Source of the DNA: Dyadobacter sp. CY326
GTDB lineage: Bacteria; Bacteroidota; Bacteroidia; Cytophagales; Spirosomataceae
Length of the DNA: 64,000 bases
NCBI RefSeq assembly: GCF_021390515.1
Contig: NZ_JAJUXI010000008.1
Span: 310,001 to 374,000, forward strand
Direction: 5' to 3'
Shown here piece by piece: positions 44,558-53,665 of this stretch. The position numbers and the translations under genes were made by a program. Every line of letters begins with the position of its first letter. Positions within the stretch are counted from its first letter, which is position 1. The notes beneath the pieces were generated by a model. The model was not told where the DNA came from and searched no databases. It saw only the letters and a program-made list of their open reading frames with translations.

Positions 44558-44920
44558 AAATTAGCTCTTTCAATTTAAAAATAAAGTATTGTCCGATCAA
44601 AGGTAAATTAGTTAGCGGTGTAATGACTTGCTGCTAAATTACAGCACACGGTTTTTTACAAACTCCAATTTATCACCAGAAGTGCCGCCAACCACGAGCT
44701 CTGGGCTAAAATAGGAAATTTGCTGAACACTTAGTTTGAAGACTTTCACCCATTGACATGAGCTTTCTTCAGTGAGCACCTAAATGATCAGCTCCATTTA
44801 TCACCGCATTAACATTTAAAATCAATAATGGAGTGTTTTAGGATACTTAAAATTATTCTGCTATTCCCAAAGTTCACACTACGTATAGATATTGTCGTTC
44901 TGAAGGCGACTGCGCGGCGT
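44558..44920. other. Gene-free stretch
   Basis: No gene was found here. The left end should carry the promoter of the 44003-44557 membrane protein gene; the middle contains short imperfect repeats but nothing convincing. Confidence 0.4.
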
Positions 44921-45529
44921 CTACGAAGCAAATGATCCGATTGGTATCTTTCCGTTGTGTTCAAAGGACGTGATTATTACACCGGTAGTCGAGATTGCAT
45001 GTTTGACGAGTTTGAAGTTAGATGGAACTGTCCCCTCCCCAAAAAGTCTTTTCCCTTTTCCAATAACAAGGGGATAGATCCAAATATTCATTTGATCAAT
45101 AAGTCCATGGTGTAGCAAAGATTGAATCAGGTTGGCGCTACCATGTACTTGCAGGTCAATGCCATCGCTTAACCTTAGGGCTCTTATCTGGTCAATTGTA
45201 TCCTGATTGAGCAAAATCGTATTTTCCCAAGTTGCATTTGTTAATGAATTTGTCGCAACATATTTGTTGATCCGATTAAATAAGTCAGCTGTGGGATCAT
45301 CTTTCAGCAATGGCCAGTGGGCCGCAAAAATTTCGTACGTAACTCGGCCTAACAAAAGGTCATATGGGTGCTTCATTGCTTCAATCATTGCGTCATTCAT
45401 AACATGATCCCATTGTGTTACCGACCAGCCACCATATTCAAATCCACTATCGGTATCTTCATCCGGGCCGCCCGGAGCCTGCATTACACCATCCAATGTC
45501 ATGAAGGTGTTCGTAATAATCTTTCTCAT
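44921..45529 (-). CDS. Dihydrofolate reductase family protein (RibD C-terminal domain)
   Basis: The 202-residue protein matches the DHFR/RibD-C family: MRKIITNTFMTLDGVMQAPGG, HPYDLLLGRVTYEIFAAHW with the conserved GRxTYE, and LQVHGSANLIQSLL, LIDQMNIWIYPLVIGKGKRLFG. These proteins are NADPH-binding reductases that are common in many copies and of unknown substrate; this one lacks the folA-type ligand pattern. It is single, with a gene-free gap before the next gene. Confidence 0.9.
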   Translation of the reverse strand: MRKIITNTFMTLDGVMQAPGGPDEDTDSGFEYGGWSVTQWDHVMNDAMIEAMKHPYDLLLGRVTYEIFAAHWPLLKDDPTADLFNRINKYVATNSLTNATWENTILLNQDTIDQIRALRLSDGIDLQVHGSANLIQSLLHHGLIDQMNIWIYPLVIGKGKRLFGEGTVPSNFKLVKHAISTTGVIITSFEHNGKIPIGSFAS

Positions 45530-45709
45530 TTGTTTATAAATATGATTTGACGGAGCAATATTATGAAAAGAGCTTAAATCAAGGTGGGTGCAAAAACGAC
45601 TATTAAATGGGGGTAATGCGACAAAGCCAACGCATAACCGTCTTATGAAACGTCCAATTACGACAACTCTAACCTTAAATTTTTTACAGAGCCTATTAAC
45701 AATGGAATG

Positions 45710-45940
45710 TTAGCGGATGTAACCCAGCACTTTTCCGCAATGGGTTTGAACAACAGCGGAATCAGCATTGGTTGAAGGCTTGTAAGTCCATTTCAATTTT
45801 AAAGAAGATTGACCTCCGGATTCGTTACAAATGATCTGGCAATATTTTTCCAATTGTTCTCGCCCGGACAGTGCCTGTTCGATTTTGAACAAGTTTATTT
45901 GGCCAGAAGCTACATTCAGGGCTTTCAGAGCATATTTCAT
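45710..45940 (-). CDS. Hypothetical small protein
   Basis: A 76-residue reading frame on the minus strand contains two cysteines in CQIICNESGG and a strand-like KLKWTYKPS. It has no recognised family and starts 51 bases from the divergent PadR gene. Real or chance, it cannot be decided from the sequence. Confidence 0.3.
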   Translation of the reverse strand: MKYALKALNVASGQINLFKIEQALSGREQLEKYCQIICNESGGQSSLKLKWTYKPSTNADSAVVQTHCGKVLGYIR

Positions 45941-45991
45941 TTCTGGTGCAGTATTTGTTTTGCATAATTAAAACTAATACTCACTCAAAAG

Positions 45992-46336
45992 ATGAAGCGG
46001 ACATTCCTGGGAGAATTCGAAGAGATTGTGTTACTGGTCGTCGCAGCCTGCACCGATCCGGCGTATGGAGTTACTATTTGGGAAAGCATTCAGCAGACAA
46101 CCGGTCGGACGATCACGTTGAGTGCGGTGCACGCCACTTTATATCGGTTGGAGGAAAAAGGCTTTCTTACCTCCGAGATGGGCGGCGCGACAGCTGAGCG
46201 TGGCGGCCGGAGAAAACGGTTTTTTACCATTACCAATTACGGAAGCCGCTCATTACAGGAAATCCAGGAAATTCGTCAGCAGCTCTGGAAAGCCATTCCG
46301 CAGGAAAAAATGCACCCAAAATTAAGTTTTTCCTGA
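45992..46336 (+). CDS. PadR family transcriptional regulator (second copy)
   Basis: The 114-residue winged-helix protein opens MKRTFLGEFEEIVLLVVAAC and has the recognition helix region AVHATLYRLEEKGFLTS and wing RGGRRKRFFTI. It is clearly related to the PadR at 13748. The permease starts three bases after its stop, so they are one operon. As with other PadR proteins it likely represses this operon and responds to a small molecule that the transport system handles. Confidence 0.92.
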   Translation: MKRTFLGEFEEIVLLVVAACTDPAYGVTIWESIQQTTGRTITLSAVHATLYRLEEKGFLTSEMGGATAERGGRRKRFFTITNYGSRSLQEIQEIRQQLWKAIPQEKMHPKLSFS

Positions 46337-46339
46337 GCC

Positions 46340-48967
46340 ATGAAAAACAAAGAGAACCTTCCACCACAATGGATCGACGCGATTTTAAAAGCTGTCATTG
46401 CACCGCATTTTCTCGAAGATGTACTCGGCGACCTTCACGAAGTTCACGCCAGAAATAGCCATCGGGATCAGCCATTAAAAGCCAGGTTTGCTTATCTGGG
46501 AATGGCCGTCACCTACCTCAGACCGTATTTCATCCGAAGAAGGCCCAGTCCATATTCATCCACTTATTTATTTAGCCCTGAAATGATAAAAAACTATCTC
46601 AAAATCGCAATGCGGACGCTTGCCAAAAACAAGGCATACAGCTTCATTAACATAACCGGATTAGCCATGGGAATGGCCGTGGCGATGCTGATCGGCTTAT
46701 GGATTTATGATGAATTGTCCTACGACAGGTATCACAAGAATTATAGCAGCATTGTGCAGGTAATGCAGCACCAGACTAGTAATGGTGTCACCAACACCCA
46801 AAACTCGGTTCCGTATCCGCTGGCAAATGAGCTTCGCAGTAAATATGGCAGCGATTTCAAGCACATTGTCATGTCGAGCTGGACGTCGCCGCACATTCTC
46901 GCATTTGGTGACAGAAAAGTAAGCAAAAGCGGTAGCTATATGGAGCCTGCCGCGCCGGAAATGCTCACGCTAAAAATGCTTGCAGGAACCTGGGCCGGGC
47001 TCAAAGAACCTAATTCCATCCTGATTTCAAGGTCTGTTGCCGACGCGCTTTTCGGCGAATCCGACCCGATCGATAAGGTGATTAAAATAGATAATAGTCA
47101 GAATGTGAAGGTTACCGGCGTCTACGAGGATCTACCTTATAACACCACCTTCCGCGGATTGACTTTTCTTGCGCCGTGGTCACTTTACGAAATTATCAAC
47201 CCTTCTTTGAAAACGATGGAAGATCCGTGGAGGCCCAACAGCTATCAGATTTTCGCGCAATTGAACGAGCATGCTGATGTTGAGAAGGTATCTGCGCGCA
47301 TTAAAGATGTCAAAAAGAAAAATATCCGGAAGGAACAGCTGAAATTCAAACCGGATGTTTTCGTGAACCCGATGGAGAAATGGTATCTGCATTCAACTTT
47401 CAAAAATGGTCACCGTGTCGGCGGAAGAATTGAAAATGTGTGGCTTTTTGGCATGATCGGCACTTTTGTACTGCTTCTTGCTTGCATTAACTTCATGAAT
47501 CTGAGTACCGCCCGCTCAGAAAAACGTGCTCGGGAAGTTGGAATCCGAAAGGCAGTCGGATCTGTCAGAAACCAGTTGGTCACCCAGTTTTTAAGTGAAT
47601 CAATGTTGGTCGTTTCATTTGCATTTATCGTGTCATTACTGCTTGTTTTGCTGATGCTTCCGTTCTTTAATGATGTAGCGGACAAAAAACTTGAAATTCT
47701 CTGGGCCAGTCCTGTTTTCTGGGTTTTGGGATTGAGCTTCACATTTCTGACTGCCTTCATTGCCGGAAGTTACCCGGCATTATATCTGTCTTCATTTCAG
47801 CCTGTTAAAGTATTGAAAGGCACTTTCAAGGCTGGACGTTTTGCTGCGGTGCCAAGACAAACGCTCGTAATTGTTCAGTTTACCGTTTCGATCATTCTGA
47901 TCATTGGTACAATCGTGGTTTTCCGGCAAATCCAGTTCGCTAAAAACCGGCCCGTGGGCTACACAAAAGATGGCCTGGTGACCGTTTATTTATGGACTCC
48001 CGAGATCCACAACCACTTCGAAGTTGTGAGAAATGAGCTTAAAAGCAACAATGCGATCGTTGAAATGGCCGAATCCAATAGTCCGGCAACAAACAACTGG
48101 GCGTCCACCAGCGGCATTGTCTGGAAAGATAAAGACCCGGCGCAATCCATTGATTTTAGCTACAATAATGTGTCCTACGAGTACGCACAAACAGTCGGCT
48201 GGAAATTTGTAGACGGACGGAACTTCAGCCGCGACTTTGCCAGCGATTCATCAGGGCTGATCGTGAATGAGGCTGCGGTCAAATTCATGGGTTTGAAGAA
48301 TCCGGTTGGGGAGAATTTAATGTGGTTTGACTCGCACGTAAAGATTATCGGCGTCGTGAAGGACATGATCATCGAGTCACCCTATGAAAATGTCAGGCCG
48401 CTGGTTTACAGTCTGGCCGACGATATGGGTGGTGTAATCAGTTTGCGCATTAACCCAAAACTGAGTGCGAGCGCCGCATTGCAGAAAGTGGAAAGTGTTT
48501 TCAAAAAATACGACCCCGGGGTTCCATTTGAGGCACACTTTGTCGACCAGGATTACGACGGGAAGTTTTACGACGAAATGCGCATTGCAAAACTGACGTC
48601 ATTCTTTTCTGCTCTTGCCATTCTGATCAGCTGCCTGGGGCTATTCGGTGTTGCCTCATTCATCGCCGAGCAGCGTACGAAGGAAATCGGCGTCCGGAAG
48701 GTTTTGGGAGCGACCGTTATCAACGTTTGGGGAATGCTTTCGAGGGACTTTGTGATCCTTATCTGCATCGCATTCATCATTGCCGCGCCGATTTCCTACT
48801 ATTTCCTGAGCGGCTGGCTTAAAAAATACACCTATCGCACCGAAATTTCCTGGTGGATCTTTATGGTGACGGGTGCCGGAACGCTAATGATCACATTAAT
48901 GACTGTCAGTTTCCAGGCCATCAAGGCAGCATTGATGAACCCGATTAAAAGCTTGCGTTCGGAGTGA
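46340..48967 (+). CDS. Prefixed MacB/FtsX-like ABC permease (second copy)
   Basis: The 875-residue protein has the same layout as the product of 14080-16698: a prefix domain (PPQWIDAILKAVIAPHFLEDVLGDLHEVHAR), then two MacB core/FtsX halves with RAREVGIRKAVGS (near 395) and TKEIGVRKVLGAT (near 780), ending AALMNPIKSLRSE. The periplasmic cores differ between the two copies, which suggests different substrates or partners. No ATPase is encoded beside it. Expression is likely under the PadR that precedes it. Confidence 0.92.
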   Translation: MKNKENLPPQWIDAILKAVIAPHFLEDVLGDLHEVHARNSHRDQPLKARFAYLGMAVTYLRPYFIRRRPSPYSSTYLFSPEMIKNYLKIAMRTLAKNKAYSFINITGLAMGMAVAMLIGLWIYDELSYDRYHKNYSSIVQVMQHQTSNGVTNTQNSVPYPLANELRSKYGSDFKHIVMSSWTSPHILAFGDRKVSKSGSYMEPAAPEMLTLKMLAGTWAGLKEPNSILISRSVADALFGESDPIDKVIKIDNSQNVKVTGVYEDLPYNTTFRGLTFLAPWSLYEIINPSLKTMEDPWRPNSYQIFAQLNEHADVEKVSARIKDVKKKNIRKEQLKFKPDVFVNPMEKWYLHSTFKNGHRVGGRIENVWLFGMIGTFVLLLACINFMNLSTARSEKRAREVGIRKAVGSVRNQLVTQFLSESMLVVSFAFIVSLLLVLLMLPFFNDVADKKLEILWASPVFWVLGLSFTFLTAFIAGSYPALYLSSFQPVKVLKGTFKAGRFAAVPRQTLVIVQFTVSIILIIGTIVVFRQIQFAKNRPVGYTKDGLVTVYLWTPEIHNHFEVVRNELKSNNAIVEMAESNSPATNNWASTSGIVWKDKDPAQSIDFSYNNVSYEYAQTVGWKFVDGRNFSRDFASDSSGLIVNEAAVKFMGLKNPVGENLMWFDSHVKIIGVVKDMIIESPYENVRPLVYSLADDMGGVISLRINPKLSASAALQKVESVFKKYDPGVPFEAHFVDQDYDGKFYDEMRIAKLTSFFSALAILISCLGLFGVASFIAEQRTKEIGVRKVLGATVINVWGMLSRDFVILICIAFIIAAPISYYFLSGWLKKYTYRTEISWWIFMVTGAGTLMITLMTVSFQAIKAALMNPIKSLRSE

Positions 48968-49179
48968 CGTTGGCGTTGTTCGTGACATCAGCAAAGGCCA
49001 GAGCCGACCAATATCTCTATCCTTTGGTTTCAACCCGAGGGCTTGACCTCACACGCTATGAAATCCGGATCTTTGCTGCGCCAGATTGATGTCAGATCGG
49101 CTTAACAGCGCTAAGGGTATAAATGTGTCCAGAAATTAATGAGCCGGCAATAAAGATTGCCAGCTCATCTGACGAGCCT

Positions 49180-49935
49180 TCAATTAAGGCCACCGGACAC
49201 TTTAATCCTTTCGCCCGTAACCCACTTAGCGGCATCGGATGCAAGAAAGACAACAACTGATGCGATTTCTTCCGGCGTTCCGAAACGGCCCATTGGCGTT
49301 GCAGCAATCATCGCATTTTCTAACTCTTTACCCATTACATTAATAAGAGCACGGGCGCCTTCTGTTTCAGTACTACCAGGCGCAATTGTATTAACCCTGA
49401 TTTTACGGGTTGCGAATTCCTTTGCGTAAGCTAGTGTTAATGCTTCGATCGCTGCTTTCGATGCAGCATACACGCCGGTGTATGGACCAGGGTTCTGGCT
49501 GGCTACCGAACTAATGTTAATTATACTTCCACCGGTTTCCGGGAAATGTTTCAATGCTTCCTGTATGGCGAGTACTGTTCCGAGCACATTCGTGTTGAAT
49601 TGCCTATGGAATTCTTCTTCCAAAACAGATTCTGCCGGACCAAACTTCCCTACACCAGCATTATTGACTAGGATATCAATGGCACCAAAATTGCTTTTAG
49701 ATTCTTCGAAGATGCGCTTGATATCCACGATTTTACTTACGTCGCCTTGTATAGCTATGGCTTTACCGCCGTTTGAAACAATTTCAGTCACAACCCGGGC
49801 AGCACCTTCCCTGCTTTCTGCAAAGTTAACAACAACAGATGCGCCTTCTGCGGCCATAGTTTTCGCTATTGCAGCCCCGATTCCCTTTGATGCACCAGTA
49901 ATAACTGCTACTCTTCCTTTTAATTTTAGATCCAT
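49180..49935 (-). CDS. SDR family oxidoreductase (3-oxoacyl reductase/glucose dehydrogenase type)
   Basis: The 251-residue enzyme has the classical SDR pattern: TGASKGIGAAIA (cofactor loop, residues 12-23), NNAG at about 90, the catalytic Ser in NISSVASQN and YAASKAA as YxxxK, then PGSTETEGAR. It likely uses NADP(H) because no acidic residue follows the second strand (NFAESRE). The substrate is unknown. It is transcribed divergently from an HxlR gene, with 111 bases between starts, which points to HxlR control, as is common for redox enzymes. Confidence 0.93.
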   Translation of the reverse strand: MDLKLKGRVAVITGASKGIGAAIAKTMAAEGASVVVNFAESREGAARVVTEIVSNGGKAIAIQGDVSKIVDIKRIFEESKSNFGAIDILVNNAGVGKFGPAESVLEEEFHRQFNTNVLGTVLAIQEALKHFPETGGSIINISSVASQNPGPYTGVYAASKAAIEALTLAYAKEFATRKIRVNTIAPGSTETEGARALINVMGKELENAMIAATPMGRFGTPEEIASVVVFLASDAAKWVTGERIKVSGGLN

Positions 49936-49957
49936 TTTTATTAGTCGTTTGTTTGAA

Positions 49958-49985
49958 CAAAGCTACTTTGACTAACTTTACTTTG
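49958..49985 (-). promoter_or_regulatory. Promoter and direct repeats between SDR and HxlR genes
   Basis: On the minus strand TAGCTTTG (plus 49958-49965) is a perfect -7 box for the SDR gene, 23 bases before its start. The heptamer TACTTTG occurs twice on the plus strand at 49964-49970 and 49979-49985, 15 bases apart, the first partly overlapping the -7 box. This is a plausible HxlR site; the assignment is inference. Confidence 0.45.
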
Positions 49986-50046
49986 TATATGTATTTCCCA
50001 AAGGGAAGTGCTTTCCTCTGAGAAACTGATTAAACTATTGCTTATC

Positions 50047-50457
50047 ATGCAGAAAAAAGTTTTTAAAGACGAGAAGCCCACATTTTGCCGTTCGCAGCTT
50101 CGAGCTATCCACGATACGATGGACATACTTAGTGGAAAATGGAAAATCACCATCATTGGGTGTCTTCATTTTGGCACGAAGCAATTCATGGATCTCCTGC
50201 GGGAGGTCGAGGGGATAGGTCCAAAGATGCTTTCTAAGGAGCTCCACGAGCTGGCAATCAACGGGCTGGTTAACCGTACTGTACAAGATACCAGGCCTAT
50301 TACAGTTAAATATGAACTTACCGATTATGGCACGACGCTGAGGCCCATAATCCTCGCCATGGCAACCTGGGGAACGGAGCATAGGAAAAAAATTATCACA
50401 GGTGACGAGCACTTTGAGAAAACCGAGTCTGTCGATCGTGAAAATGCATATCAATGA
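50047..50457 (+). CDS. HxlR family transcriptional regulator
   Basis: The 136-residue protein matches HxlR: CRSQLRAIHDTMDILSGKWKITIIGCLHFG, then LLREVEGIGPKMLSKELHELAINGLV (winged helix) and TVKYELTDYGTTLRPIILAMATWG. The start at 50047 (MQKKVFK) is preferred over 50008. A cysteine close to the start (FCRSQ) is in the place used by redox-sensing relatives. It is divergent from the SDR gene and probably controls it and itself. Confidence 0.92.
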   Translation: MQKKVFKDEKPTFCRSQLRAIHDTMDILSGKWKITIIGCLHFGTKQFMDLLREVEGIGPKMLSKELHELAINGLVNRTVQDTRPITVKYELTDYGTTLRPIILAMATWGTEHRKKIITGDEHFEKTESVDRENAYQ

Positions 50458-50658
50458 GCTTTGTGATGTTTGATATGAATTGACACCCCTACTCCGACAA
50501 TGGAAGGCAGGGTCCTTTTCATTCGCTTGGAATTTTCGGACCTGCAGGCGGGCTCCATTCGACGCTGTCCGACATGCATTCCTGACAACCCAAGATCATC
50601 ATGTTATTGGCTACCCCGTATAACGGTTAACCGTAAGTGACATAGACTTACTGGATTA

Positions 50659-50826
50659 TTACAGGATCGCTTGGCGCAAATAATTGCCCTGATGATGATG
50701 GTGAAAATACTTTGCGCATATTTTCTCCTGACCATCGCTGATTGCTGCGAGCCATATCTGGGCCCAGTTGCATTTGTGCTAATTATGAGGGTCCTCAGCC
50801 CTATCCAAGTCACTTACATTTTGCGA
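50659..50826 (-). pseudogene. C-terminal remnant of an SDR-type gene
   Basis: On the minus strand one frame reads SDLDRAEDPHN, a TAG, then HKCNWAQIWLAAISDGQ and KYFHHHHQGNY to a TAA at 50659. It resembles the C-terminal end of SDR oxidoreductases (GAPD..QVWLA.SD..GKYFHHQ, from memory). The Rossmann part is absent and the frame has a stop, so it is decayed. It accounts for part of the gap between HxlR and AraC (50458-50846); the rest shows nothing recognisable. Confidence 0.4.
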
Positions 50827-50846
50827 ACAGCATAAGCTAATGGCCT

Positions 50847-51767
50847 TTACTGAAACGCCCGCCTGAATTCAAGCGGGGATTGTTTGGTTTTATTCTTGAA
50901 TAACTTGCTGAATGATTGCAAGTGTTCAAAGCCTAGTTCGTAAGCAATTTCACTCACCGTCAAATCCGTTGTTGACAGCTTTTGCTTGGCGATTGCAATC
51001 AATTTCTCCTGAATGTGTTGCTGCGTATTAAGCCCGGTCAGTGTTTTTAGTAGCCCGCTCAAATAGTTGGGAGATACATTTAGCTTCTCGGAAATGAACT
51101 GAACAGACGGAGGTCCATAGAGTAGCTGTTTTTTTTGGTCAAAATAATCATCCAGTAAAGCCTCTAATTTTGAAAGTATGTGATGATTGTTGATGTTTCG
51201 GGTAATAAACTGCCTGTTGTAAAACCGGTCAGCATACCGGAAAAGCCCTTCCAGTTGGGCTACAATAATCAGTTGGGAAAATTGATCAATGTTACTCTGT
51301 ATTTCCCGGCTAATATTTTCAATGATGCCTTTGAGTGTTTCTTCTTCTTTTTCCGATAGAAAAAGTGCTTCATGACATGCGTATCCAAAGAAATTATAGC
51401 GACCGATATCTTTGGATAAACTTGTATTCCAAAGGAAATCCGGATGGAAAAGCAGCAGCCAGCCCGATGGTTTGGAATTTATGTTTTCCAACGCTTCAAG
51501 GCGCAGTACTTGACCGGGTGCTAAAAAATACATGACTCCCTCATCGAAATCGTAGGTCTGCTGGCCATAGAACAACTTATTAGTCAGATCCCGCTTTATT
51601 GAAATAGAAAAAAAATCGAAAACTGTGCTCGATGTATTTTTTTCATGTGCATTTGAAACAGTGGAATAGTCTACCAGGCTGATCAACGGATGAAGTGGCG
51701 AAGACAACCCCGCCACCCGGTGAAATTCAGTGATGGACTTTATTCTAAGCGGTGCATTACTTACCAT
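50847..51767 (-). CDS. AraC family transcriptional regulator
   Basis: The 306-residue protein has an N-terminal sensor domain (about 1-180, with TYDFDEGVMYFLAPGQVLRLEA typical of cupin-like AraC binding domains) and a C-terminal DNA-binding domain with SEKLNVSPNYLSGLLKTLTG and ISEIAYELGFEHLQSFSKLFKNKTKQSPLEFR. Its ATG follows the stop of the SDR gene with no gap (stop at 51768, start at 51767), so it is the second gene of that operon and probably self-regulated through the repeats at 52606-52637. Confidence 0.92.
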   Translation of the reverse strand: MVSNAPLRIKSITEFHRVAGLSSPLHPLISLVDYSTVSNAHEKNTSSTVFDFFSISIKRDLTNKLFYGQQTYDFDEGVMYFLAPGQVLRLEALENINSKPSGWLLLFHPDFLWNTSLSKDIGRYNFFGYACHEALFLSEKEEETLKGIIENISREIQSNIDQFSQLIIVAQLEGLFRYADRFYNRQFITRNINNHHILSKLEALLDDYFDQKKQLLYGPPSVQFISEKLNVSPNYLSGLLKTLTGLNTQQHIQEKLIAIAKQKLSTTDLTVSEIAYELGFEHLQSFSKLFKNKTKQSPLEFRRAFQ

Positions 51768-52556
51768 TTAGCGTTCATTTTTTAATTTTTCCGTTGCTTT
51801 CCGAATCGTCGAATCTACCATTTTTAATGCGGTATCTGGTGCAATACGACTCATTATTTTCAACAACTTGGACAAGCCCGGTTTGATTTCGCTGGTATCT
51901 TTCATAATGCCCTTAATAGCAACGCTGACCATTTTATCGGTTTTCATATTGATGCTGCTGTCTACTAATCCTTCAAATGGGTCTCCAAGGGAAGTATCAG
52001 TGGCAGGCGGGGCAAGTTCAATGATCTTAATATTTGTATCTCTTAATTGCAGCCGCAATATTTGAGTATAAGCATGAATGCCTGCCTTGGCAGCACTATA
52101 TACTGGCGACAAGGGGAAAGGAAGAAAAGCCAAACCAGAAGAAACATTTACGACCGCCGCCGATGGCCGGTTCAGCAAATAAGGCAAAAACTGGTGCACC
52201 ATCTGAATGGTTCCTGAAAGATTAATATCGATTTCAGAAGTAATATCCGTCAGGTTCAAGCCTTGGTCCCGCAGATCCAGGTTCCGCATGATTCCGGCAT
52301 TGTTAATGATGATATTCAGGTTAGGAAACTGCTGAGTCACTAAGGTATATAGTTCCCGGATATCTTCCGGTTTGCTTACATCGCTTTGAAATGTATGAAT
52401 CAGTGGGAATTGTGATTTGACTTTCATAAGCTTGCGGGCATCCCGCCCGGTAACGATGATGTCGGAAGGGCCAAGCGGCAACAATTGTTTCACCATTTCC
52501 AAACCAATGCCATTGGTTCCGCCTGTAATTAATATCGTGCTGTTTTTTATGTCCAT
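51768..52556 (-). CDS. SDR family oxidoreductase (DltE-like)
   Basis: The 262-residue enzyme has TGGTNGIGLEMV (cofactor loop), NNAGIMRN, the catalytic SSGLAF and YSAAKAG, consistent with the DltE-type SDR group; DLRDQGLNLTDITSEIDINL is typical. NADP(H) use is likely; the substrate is unknown. It ends directly in front of the AraC gene, forming a two-gene operon read from a promoter near 52612. Function is likely tied to whatever the AraC senses. Confidence 0.92.
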   Translation of the reverse strand: MDIKNSTILITGGTNGIGLEMVKQLLPLGPSDIIVTGRDARKLMKVKSQFPLIHTFQSDVSKPEDIRELYTLVTQQFPNLNIIINNAGIMRNLDLRDQGLNLTDITSEIDINLSGTIQMVHQFLPYLLNRPSAAVVNVSSGLAFLPFPLSPVYSAAKAGIHAYTQILRLQLRDTNIKIIELAPPATDTSLGDPFEGLVDSSINMKTDKMVSVAIKGIMKDTSEIKPGLSKLLKIMSRIAPDTALKMVDSTIRKATEKLKNER

Positions 52557-52605
52557 TTTGAATAATATTTATATAGACAAAGTTCGGCACCAAACCCTTA
52601 AACGA

Positions 52606-52637
52606 TTTATCCAAATCTATTTATAGTTTATCCAAAT
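52606..52637 (-). promoter_or_regulatory. Tandem 11-bp repeats and promoter of the SDR-AraC operon
   Basis: TTTATCCAAAT occurs at 52606-52616 and 52627-52637, a perfect direct repeat with a 21-base period, two helical turns, as expected for AraC binding to one DNA face. On the minus strand TAGATTTG (plus 52612-52619) matches the -7 box and overlaps the inner repeat. Activation or autorepression by the AraC gene product is a good inference. Confidence 0.6.
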
Positions 52638-52720
52638 ATTTGACAGATTGTATGACTGCCAGGCTAGTATCCCTAAAAACTGTAAAGGATTATATAACCT
52701 GAAAAAATAATGATTGTTAA

Positions 52721-53295
52721 CTATCGACTGTTGGCCGTTACCGTGCGCCCGGGTATGATCCCGAGGATTATGCTTTTACCCTCTTTTCAAGACCTGTTTT
52801 AACGAACATGCTCGCTGATGCTGTGGGCAGAGAAAATATTATACTGAACAGTAAACTTGCTCACTTTGAAGAAGATGCTGATCAGGTAAACATCACTTTG
52901 ACACATGGAAACAGCTTCCAGCCGATCTCCTCATTGGCGCAGACGGCGTTTATTCCACCGTGCGGCGTCAGTTGCTGCCCTCTTACCCCGCAAAAGCACA
53001 TGGAGGACATCACCTCTGGAGAGCGGTCGTCGCGCCAGGCGATGAAGCAGTTCAAAATACGATCCTCACAGTTGGACATAATCGGACAAGGGGTGGTCTT
53101 GCCGGAACCGCCGGCAACCAGGTGTTTTGGATGATTAATCAGTTTGATAGCAAACAAACAACCGGAACTAAAAAAGAGCAGGCCTTGCGCCGGGCAGCCA
53201 ATTTGAATGATGCCGGCTGGGGAAATTCACTCATCCGGTTGATCGAGGCCACACCGGAAGACAGCATTATATTTAGCCAGATGTTTTGCTTTTAA
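52721..53295 (+). pseudogene. FAD-dependent monooxygenase remnant
   Basis: One plus frame from 52721 gives GYDPEDYAFTLFSRPVLTNM and LADAVGRENIILNSKLAHF to THGNSF, with a one-base slip near 52920 into ADLLIGADGVYSTVRRQLLP and so on to IIFSQMFCF at the stop 53295. This is the middle of a p-hydroxybenzoate-hydroxylase-type flavoprotein (DG motif of GADG seen). The N-terminal GxGxxG part and the C-terminal GDAAH part are missing. It is not functional. Its start faces the SDR operon promoter. Confidence 0.75.
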
Positions 53296-53302
53296 CCCCC
53301 GC

Positions 53303-53641
53303 CTATTTTTCTATTACAACATCGCGGTGTGCCAAACCCCAGTAATGCAATGCTTCAAGTACATTTTCCAGCGGTCTGCCGTGTTCTGTGATCGCGTATT
53401 CAACGGTCGGCGGAAAAGTGTCATAAACGCTCCTTGTAATCAGCTTGTTGCCTTCTAAGTTTTTTAGCTCTTTTGATAATGTCTTATCTGTAATGCCTGG
53501 CACTTCCTTTGATAGCTGTTTGAATCTCTTGTTTCCACCAGATAAGGAGAACAGAATCAGCAACTTCCATCGCCCTTCCAAAGCTTCAAGCGCATCTTTA
53601 ATTGAAAGTGCTGTTTTAGGACAGCCACCATTAGTTAGCAT
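53303..53641 (-). CDS. HxlR family transcriptional regulator
   Basis: The 112-residue protein has the HxlR pattern: CPKTALSIKDALEALEGRWKLLILFSLSGGNKRF, LSKEVPGITDKTLSKELKNLEGNKLI (winged helix) and TVEYAITEHGRPLENVLEALHYWG. It starts at 53641 and is divergent from a DoxX-like gene; between them lies a nested array of CTATCC half-sites. Autorepression and control of DoxX are inferred from this arrangement, common for HxlR/DoxX pairs. Confidence 0.92.
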   Translation of the reverse strand: MLTNGGCPKTALSIKDALEALEGRWKLLILFSLSGGNKRFKQLSKEVPGITDKTLSKELKNLEGNKLITRSVYDTFPPTVEYAITEHGRPLENVLEALHYWGLAHRDVVIEK

Positions 53642-53665
53642 CTTGCTTTTTGTTTACTTCCAGTT

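Noticed and set aside
49478..49975. Plus-strand open frame of 165 codons opposite the SDR gene
   Set aside because: Shadow of the SDR coding strand; runs into the SDR promoter.
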